Source of the DNA: Adineta ricciae
Taxonomy: Eukaryota > Rotifera > Eurotatoria > Adinetida > Adinetidae
Direction: 5' to 3'
Length of the DNA: 64,000 bases
Assembly: GCA_905250025.1 (NCBI GenBank)
Contig: CAJNOJ010000034.1
Span: forward strand, 434,001-498,000
Shown one piece after another: positions 56,979 to 64,000 of the stretch. The position numbers and the translations under genes are program-made. How positions within the stretch are numbered: the stretch's first letter is position 1; every line of letters starts with the position of its first letter. A model generated the notes under the pieces. The model did not search any database. It had not been told where the DNA came from and saw only the letters and a program-made list of their open reading frames with translations.

Positions 56979-58094
56979 ATGGCATCATCTAATGAAAGAC
57001 GACCATGTTCACAATGTAACAAAGGTGCTGGAGTGGCAATTTGTCAGGGCTGTCAACTATCATTCTGTATCAAACATTTTGGTGAACATCGTCAAGAACT
57101 TTCTCACCAGTTAGAAATCATAGGTTTAGAACATGATGAATTTCGAAAAGATCTTAATCAATACGATACAGAAACAACTCTCTTGAATCGAATTAATACT
57201 TGGGAACAAGAATCCATTGGAAAAATTCAAACGGCAGCTGAAATAGCTCGAGTTGAACTTCGAGAACTACTCAGAAAACATCAAGAAGAAATGAGCACAA
57301 CTGTTCGTAGAATGACTGATGAGCTTCAATCATCTCGAGAATCTTATGATTATACAGAAACTGATATCGAGAAATGGGCACGACAATTGCAAGATCTTCG
57401 AAAACTATTAGAATGTCCACCGCCGATCGGAATTTGTGAAGACAATGCATCACAGCCAACCATGCGTTTGATTCGAGTACATGGACACCAGACATCTTCT
57501 TCATCAAGTTCCGTCAAACAACCTCTTCGACGCTTATATAGCACGATTGATACTCCTATTACTGTTACTGCTACTGCAAATACGACTGAAAAACTAGATT
57601 ATTCTCTATGCCACGAACGATTCGATGACGTCGATGGTAAACTAAAAACATTGGAAGACGATCATGTGGTTACGTGCTATTGCAGAACATTTCTATTTCC
57701 TTCCATTGTCTATGGAAGCAATCGATATTCGAAAGGCAAACATCATATACGTCTACGAGTTGAACAAATTCATGATTCGATCTTTGTTGGAGTTACTAAC
57801 GCGGCAGAGGATATCAAACGAGCGGATCTTTTCGATAGATCTCTCTTTGGTTGGTGGGATTTAGTTCGACCAGTTGCAGCCGGTCACGTACAAAAAAGTG
57901 ATGACGAGAGAGTCGTTCGACCGGGTGATGACGTAACTTTAATACTAGATTGCGATAGTGAACAGATTCAGCTACGACATCATCGTACCGATCGATTAGT
58001 TGAGCTTTTGGTCGATGTTGTTATGTGTCCATTTCCTTGGCGGATGGTCATCAAAATACGTTCAGAAGGAGATTTAGTTCGAATTCTTCCATGA
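56979..58094 (+). CDS. B-box / coiled-coil / B30.2-like protein, paralog 3
   Basis: Intronless, 371 residues. The finger is CSQCNKGAGVAICQGCQLSFC with the following IKHFGEH. The coiled coil has HRQELSHQLEIIGLEHDEF, ARVELRELLRKHQEE and TETDIEKWARQLQDLRKLL, closely parallel to paralog 2. It has an extra Ser/Thr-rich insert (SSSSSSVKQPLRRLYSTIDT) before the B30.2-like domain. That domain has SIFVGVTNAAEDI, LFGWWDLVRP, GDDVTLILDCDSEQIQLRHH and CPFPWRMVIKI. It ends 106 bp before the convergent G-alpha gene. Confidence 0.85.
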   Translation: MASSNERRPCSQCNKGAGVAICQGCQLSFCIKHFGEHRQELSHQLEIIGLEHDEFRKDLNQYDTETTLLNRINTWEQESIGKIQTAAEIARVELRELLRKHQEEMSTTVRRMTDELQSSRESYDYTETDIEKWARQLQDLRKLLECPPPIGICEDNASQPTMRLIRVHGHQTSSSSSSVKQPLRRLYSTIDTPITVTATANTTEKLDYSLCHERFDDVDGKLKTLEDDHVVTCYCRTFLFPSIVYGSNRYSKGKHHIRLRVEQIHDSIFVGVTNAAEDIKRADLFDRSLFGWWDLVRPVAAGHVQKSDDERVVRPGDDVTLILDCDSEQIQLRHHRTDRLVELLVDVVMCPFPWRMVIKIRSEGDLVRILP

Positions 58095-58200
58095 TAGAAA
58101 CATTATTATTTACATATCTGACAGACAAACTTTATTCATGCAAATAAATAACATTCATTATATAATTATCGTCAAGAAAAATGTACATTACTATGCTTTT

Positions 58201-59910
58201 TTAAAATATTCCTGCATGCATAAAATTACTTTGAATAATCATATCTGAGATAGCTGCAAAGACGAACTGCATTGTTTCGGTATCCGTTGCACATGTTATA
58301 TGAACGTAGAGATCACGTTGATGGCTGTGATTCTTCTCACGAAGATCCATTTTCTCAAACTGTTCTTGAATGTAATGAAGTGAACATTCGTATGTGTTGG
58401 GACCTAGAAAAGCACACAAGAAGACAATAAAGAATGTGTTCCGTGTGCGACAAACCATTGTAGTCCGAAAAATATGTGCCGATAGGAGAAAAGCGTAATT
58501 TCTCGGCGAATAAATCTTTTTTATTCAAAAAAAGAATCATTCCGGCATGTTGAAAAAATCGATTATTGCAAATCGATTTGAACAGTTGTATACTTTCGTG
58601 CATACGATTCTGAAATTCATAAGAATAGAATTGATGAGAAAGAACAAGTCAACTTACAACACTGTTGTCTTCTGCTAAGACAAGATCGTATTCATTCAGA
58701 GCGCTAACGAATATCACCGCTGTTACATCTTCGAAACAACGAATCCATTTTTTCCGTTCACTTCGTTGACCACCAACATCGACAATTCTATTTTTTAATT
58801 AAAAGATCAGAAAAATGGCTCGCTGTGAACTTACCGAAATCGATGATTCTTCAATGTGAATGCCGTTTCGACAACACCGGTTGTTTTTACACGAGTACGT
58901 AGAACATCTTGTTGTGTAGGAATGTAATCAACTTGAGTCAACCGATCAAGCGAATTCAGATAGCTAAACGAGAAAAGAAGCAATGCGGAAAGAACTGTTT
59001 CCGTTGCGAACGTACTATGCTGCTGAATCATTAAGATAATATTCACGAGCACGTAGAAAACATTTTTGGACACCATCATCAGCCCATAAAATTTGCATGG
59101 CTTTACTAATATTTTCTGGCAGCACATCGTGATTCGTCGTCTCCAACTCTGTATAGTTAAGAATAAGTACAGCGTCTTTCTAAAGATAAATATGGCAATA
59201 TTAACTTTAATCGATAGGTGAGTCGAACTACGACACGATTATTATGTTTTCTGTTTGACAGCACGTCATATAACTTGTTCCGGTCATCTATAGGTCACGG
59301 ATGAGACTGGTGGTTCGGTTATCTCTGATTTCCGCTCGATTGACTTCCGTAGATATAAATCACATCTCGATCTTATCGCTCCTCTCTTGACGTATACAGG
59401 AATCGGTCGAAATTAATCATTTCCTTTTGAGTTGTATAGAAACTGAGAATATCTAGTTGATTGCCATAGAATACGTACTTCTCGTGTAGAATCAGCGAAT
59501 GAAATGTTCAATCGAGGCATTGCTTGCAAAATGGCGAGCATGGATTGAATTGTGTTAGAGAATATCACTGGTTTGAAATCAAGACATTCTTCTGTCGAAT
59601 AACCATTTTCAGTGAAAATAATTCTAAAATAAAAGTTTTCATCTCGAAAAAATCTTTTTATGTTCTTTCACACTTACTTCATCTGTTTCACCACTGTACT
59701 CTTTCCTGATTCTCCAGCACCTAAGAAAAACATCCATTTTCACTCTCTTTTCTCTCTCTCTCTGTTTTGAAAATAAGGAATATGTTCTCTCTTACCGAGT
59801 AAAAGTAACTTGGATTCTGCATTCAATGCTTTTCTATCGCGCTCCAACGCTTCATTTATCAATTTATTTGTATGTTTCGAAGGATCCTTAGGTATACAAC
59901 ATCCGAGCAT
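58201..59910 (-). CDS. Heterotrimeric G-protein alpha subunit, Gi/o-like
   Basis: Eight exons (59796-59910, 59678-59720, 59479-59623, 59016-59179, 58835-58963, 58658-58787, 58456-58609, 58201-58403) give 360 residues, usual for the family. The start is [10 protein letters not shown]; upstream in frame there is only a GTG. The P-loop GAGESGKST straddles the first intron. Switch I has LRTRVKTTG with the regulatory Arg; switch II is [16 protein letters not shown] and TCAT form the guanine pocket. The C-terminus is NFMHAGIF. Gi/o end in xCGLF/Y with a pertussis-toxin Cys at -4; here that position is Ala. Position 2 is Leu, not the myristoylated Gly, though a Cys pair at 4-5 could be palmitoylated. 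Confidence 0.95.
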
Positions 59911-60523
59911 TGTTCTCGTTTTGTTGTACAACCATTCTATGTACGGCACGGTAGGTATACACGATCCTGTTTCTATTGGCTGTTACCTCTAGGCGAATCG
60001 TGTTCAACTCGATTTCCAATTGGTTCGCGCAACCTACATAGTAAACAACAACAATGTTGCTCTTCTTCGAAAACAAAATGAGCAAACCTTTCTTCCTTCG
60101 TAATAGTTAGCAATTAATTTACCTAAATGAATCATATATTTTTATACAATGGTGAAGGCGTATTTCTCACCTCCTACCTTCAATCTAATGTCGTTTGTTC
60201 TCTATACAAGCAACTTTAATAAATATATCTTTTTTCTTTCGTTTTAGATCTATATTTACTATTTTTTTGTGTACGTCATAGCAAAACGAACTTTTTTCCT
60301 TTTTATTTTGTCTATTATGTTATCAAATGATTAAATATACACAGTAAAGTAAGTTTTTTTCTTTGTTTGTTAGTTATGACTAGTATATTACGCATCTACA
60401 TATGCTCGTGAGAAAGAAAGGAGAGAAAACGACGAAATCAGCTGTTCTCTTTGTAGACCTTTCGTTCTGTTATCTGTGTACAGTGACAAAATTCTTTTTT
60501 CATTTTCTCGCCTACGACTAAAT
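59911..60523. other. Divergent intergenic region
   Basis: Spacer between G-alpha (minus) and RNF19 (plus), expected to carry both promoters. ORFs on both strands have no motif. No repeat was seen. Confidence 0.5.
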
Positions 60524-63219
60524 ATGGGCAATTTTTCTTCTAAACGAAAACGTTCGGTCGATATCTCTTCTCGATCGAAAAAATCTCGTGACATAGAACT
60601 TGACGACGTGGTGAGGAAGAAAAAAACGATGGGAACTAATAAGACCGTGTTGTATAATTTTGTTTTATCCTTTTCTTTATTAGTTATCTTCATCAACAAT
60701 GTTCTCGAAAAACCGTAAGCAGCATTCGTCATTAAAACAACCTTCAACTACGGATTCATCGTCTACGTCCACAAAAGATCGCACACCGGTGACAACAACA
60801 GCATCATTGCCAATTAGTTCCAATTTACTTTCTTTACCAAACAATGCATCTAATTCAACCACAAATTCAAGTAAAACAGATAGATCGAATAGCCGAGGTT
60901 ATTATTTGATTTTCTTTCGTAGAAGTTTTAACTTCGAGTACAGCCAATAGTAACAATGGAAGTGTACGTCGTCGTCGTCTTTTGAGTTTTCTTCGTTTTC
61001 CTACTAGTCGTCCATCATCCTCATCGGTGCGATTTTCTTGTCAAGCAGCACCTAAACAACAATATCCTTCTTCACATCATGACAATGAATCAATCAGATC
61101 GTCATCCGCGATTGTAAAAGACGAAGTTATCGAATCAGTTGTTCCATCAAGCAATGAGCCACATGTTATTAATATCATACCTATTACCACGAATCAATTA
61201 CACGATAATAGTCATAGTCTTGAAAATTGTACGTTGTGTTGCCATGATTATCCACACGATCAATTCGAACGGCTAACCGTTTGCTCGCATGCATATTGTC
61301 GCACGTGTTTGAAAAGTTATCTAAAACTAGAAATTACCGAAGGTCGTGTCACACTGAACTGTCCGCACAGTGATTGTCCTGAACGTATTCATCCAAGTGA
61401 TATATCACGTATTTTGCAAAGCCAACCAGATCTCATAGGGAAATATGAACAATTTATGGTACGACGTGTTCTACAATCGATAACGGATACACGATGGTGT
61501 CCAGCGCCTGATTGCGGTTTCGCAGTTATTGCATCCGGTTATGCGGCTTGTCCTGAAATTCAATGTTTACGGCCCGGATGCAATACATCGTTTTGTTATC
61601 ATTGTAAAGCGACATGGCATCCGAATAAAACCTGTGAAGACGCTGCGCGAGAGAAAACATCGAAAATTCGTTCGGGCTCATTTATTAGTCTTGCATCTGC
61701 TCAACAGCGAGACGAAATTAAACAATGCCCACGATGTCAAGCATCTATATTGAAAATGGATGATGGATCATGTGTAAGTGGGTTATTGATTAAGGATTTC
61801 TATACTCATAGTTGAATTTCTTTTCAGAACCATATGACTTGTCCAATCTGTGAAGCAGAATTCTGTTGGTTATGTGGTAGAGAAATATCTGATTTGCATT
61901 ATTTGAGGTAAAACATGTTTAGTTTTTAATATGAAAACAAAATAGCGTGTTTGCTTTTTCAGCCCATCGGGTTGTACATTTTGGGGTAAGAAACAATGGA
62001 GTAGAAAGAAAGTCATTCTCTGGCAGGTAGCAACCTTGATCGGCGCACCCGTGATCATCGCACTAATTGCTGGTGTAGCAGTGCCAGGTGTCATCATTGG
62101 TGTACCTGTTTGGGCTGGACGAAAAATTTTCAAGAAGTTCAATAAACCAAAATATAGTAAAGCGAAGAGAAACACTCTGGTGACCTTAGGTGTAATGGGA
62201 AGCGTTGTCGCATCGCCAATCGTTGCAGCACTTGCTGTGGGTATTGGTGTGCCCATACTATTAGCTTATGTTTATGGAGTAAGTGATTGCAAAACCGTTG
62301 GTGAATGACAATCAACGTTGACATTCTCGTTTTAGGTTATTCCTATTTCTCTTTGTCGAACGGGCGGTTGCGGTATTGGAACAAGAAATGAAACATCAGA
62401 AGGTGATGGACCGAATATAGACAGTTTTTTGCCATTTTCTCTACGTGAAGTACCAATTGCACGAGCCATTTTAAACGGTAAGCTGAACTGATCGGTCCTA
62501 TCTGGCAATGCGGGATTTTCTTCGATAGATAATCAAAGTGTGATGACACACCCAACAATCGGAGGTGATTCAACTAGCTTATCCAATAGCGTTACACATC
62601 TCGTTGACGATAGAAGTAATGAAAGTACAAAAGCATTGCCGGGTACAGGCGCTGTTTCACTTTGTGAAAGTTTACCACCAAACCGGTAGGTTGAAGTCAT
62701 TATAGGAGAGTTTCTCTACGAGCTCGTCCGTTCTAGTCTGGAAGTTCAAGTAGAAGTTAGTGATTGCAAAAGCTTCGACATGGAAAGTATCACAATCAGT
62801 GAAAAATCATCGAAAACAATGGACAGTCTGAAAGCCTTGGCTGGTTCGATCAAGTAAAATCTCCTTTTCCCGACAACCAACTTTGTCTAACGTTATTCTC
62901 AATGAATTCTGTAGAGATGCATGTGCTGTACCTGGTGTTGACTACAACGGTGATAATGTTTGCGGTGGTACTGGTGATTTCAATGGACGAAAATCAAGTC
63001 TATTGAGTAGCGTATCAGATTATGCCCGTTCCATGAGTATCGAACAAAATCATTCGATTGCGAATCGCGCAGGTTCACCCAATAGTGATAAGACAGTGTC
63101 TTTTTATGATGAACGTTCAAAACTAAAATCAAAGTAGGTGAACCGTTCAAGTAAAGGAAACAAACAATGCTTAAGCTTTCGTTTTTATCTTTTTCAGATC
63201 TCAAGCAGATCGTTATTGA
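60524..63219 (+). CDS. RNF19: RBR E3 ubiquitin ligase, RNF19-type
   Basis: Ten exons (60524-60610, 60684-60870, 60923-61773, 61828-61907, 61963-62278, 62336-62477, 62529-62685, 62737-62853, 62915-63133, 63198-63219) give 725 residues. The start [11 protein letters not shown] makes a possible N-myristoylation site. RING1 starts [19 protein letters not shown] has [20 protein letters not shown] and [19 protein letters not shown]2 has [21 protein letters not shown], with the catalytic Cys just before [26 protein letters not shown], two membrane helices and [16 protein letters not shown] follow, as in RNF19A/B. NRLEVQVEV and a disordered tail end it. RNF19 proteins are membrane-anchored ligases. 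The last coding exon is only 22 nt. Confidence 0.96.
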
Positions 63220-64000
63220 GCATGTGTATGATTTTTATTTTTATTTTCAACATGCACAAACTTCAGAAAAAAAAGCAACAGCACTTCGTTCAGTTTCTTT
63301 CTCTCTCTCTCCTCTTTTTCTTGTGCGCTTTCTTTCTTTCTCTCTCTCTCTCTCATGTATGTAAATAATTTGTTTCCAGTGAATTCTTTCCTTTTTTTTC
63401 CTTCGTTTCGGCTTTTCGTTTGTATGAAAAAAAAAGAAATCAGCTTGGGACTCCTGTCGTTTTCTCTCTTTCTCTTTTCATTATATTCGATTATAATTAA
63501 TTTATTGAAAGAGTGTTCGCTACTAACTGACTAAGGAACACTCTTTCCCTTTCCTTTTGCTGCTGTTTGTTTATGTATTTATGTAATACAACACAAAAAA
63601 ATGGAAGAAATTATTTCAGAAAATAATCAAATGGCATCTTTTTTATTGCATTTTTCACATATGAAACGTGAATACCCACGAATTTTGTTGTACTCGAACG
63701 TTTCTTCTGTAACGATGGTAGTCCTTGAAATTCAGTTGAAATGGCTAATGTTTTCGAGGCATTCTCTGGAGACATGACTTTGTACTTGTTATAAATTAAT
63801 TACTAAGGTTATCATAACAGTGAAAATATATGTGTCGAAATATAATCAACTTAGGTTTGAGTTCTAGCAGACGATGTAAAAGCGACATCTAGGAAGAGAT
63901 TCGACTATACAAAATCAGAATTAAATGTGTGCAACATCTTCTTTCATAAGTTATTAATCTTAGTTTGTTACCGAAGATCACTTCCGTTGGAATGCAAAGC
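63220..64000. other. 3' flank of RNF19 and distal intergenic
   Basis: Begins with the RNF19 3' UTR. A (TC)n run covers about 63298-63355 (with breaks), then homopolymer-rich sequence. ORFs there (63138-63368) read the microsatellite. No further gene is supported up to the window edge. Confidence 0.55.
63298..63356. repeat. Interrupted (TC)n microsatellite
   Basis: TCTCTC runs separated by short T-rich breaks in the presumed RNF19 3' UTR. Confidence 0.75.

Overview
The window is eukaryotic, gene-dense, AT-rich animal DNA. The introns are mostly 48-66 nt with GT..AG ends, and many proteins are clearly metazoan (ionotropic glutamate receptor, p160 nuclear-receptor coactivator, EGF-CFC protein, Caskin, TMEM231, G-alpha). 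Intron size, intergenic compactness and a lineage-specific B-box family best fit a rotifer, probably bdelloid (Adineta/Rotaria type). That assignment is inference; no species marker is present. I found no rRNA, tRNA, CRISPR or intact mobile element.

Left part (1-16.2 kb): the 3'-truncated AMPA/kainate-type receptor gene (minus), a four-copy degenerate ~71-bp repeat, an IAP gene (two BIR plus RING, minus), PEX11-gamma (minus), a secreted cystine-knot-type peptide (minus), a complete EGF-CFC (Cripto-type) gene (plus), a decayed serpin (minus), an intronless isochorismatase-type hydrolase (plus), an APP1-type phosphatase (plus), and a tight SRSF2-NXT pair (both minus, both mRNA processing/export).

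Middle (16.7-40.3 kb): a GT31 glycosyltransferase; a 21-exon p160/NCOA coactivator (18533-27453, minus) with PAS domains, LXXLL motifs and polyQ but no visible bHLH; an intronless mucin-stalk membrane protein; a FAM43-like PID protein; TMEM231 (ciliary transition zone); an inositol hexakisphosphate kinase; a peptide-receptor-like GPCR; and NPRL2 (GATOR1, amino-acid signalling to TORC1).

Right part (40.5-64 kb): an uncertain ORF, three intronless B-box/coiled-coil/B30.2-like paralogs (two adjacent on minus, one 12 kb away on plus), Caskin (ankyrin-SH3-SAM-SAM), TLCD4, an unknown basic protein, a coiled-coil protein that could be shugoshin-like, a Gi/o-like G-alpha, and an RNF19-type RBR ubiquitin ligase. 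The genes are mostly unrelated housekeeping, signalling and neuronal genes. The only spatial groupings that look functional are SRSF2-NXT and the B-box paralogs. Exon coordinates come from splice-site reading and reading-frame bookkeeping; nearly every multi-exon model closes to an integral number of codons.
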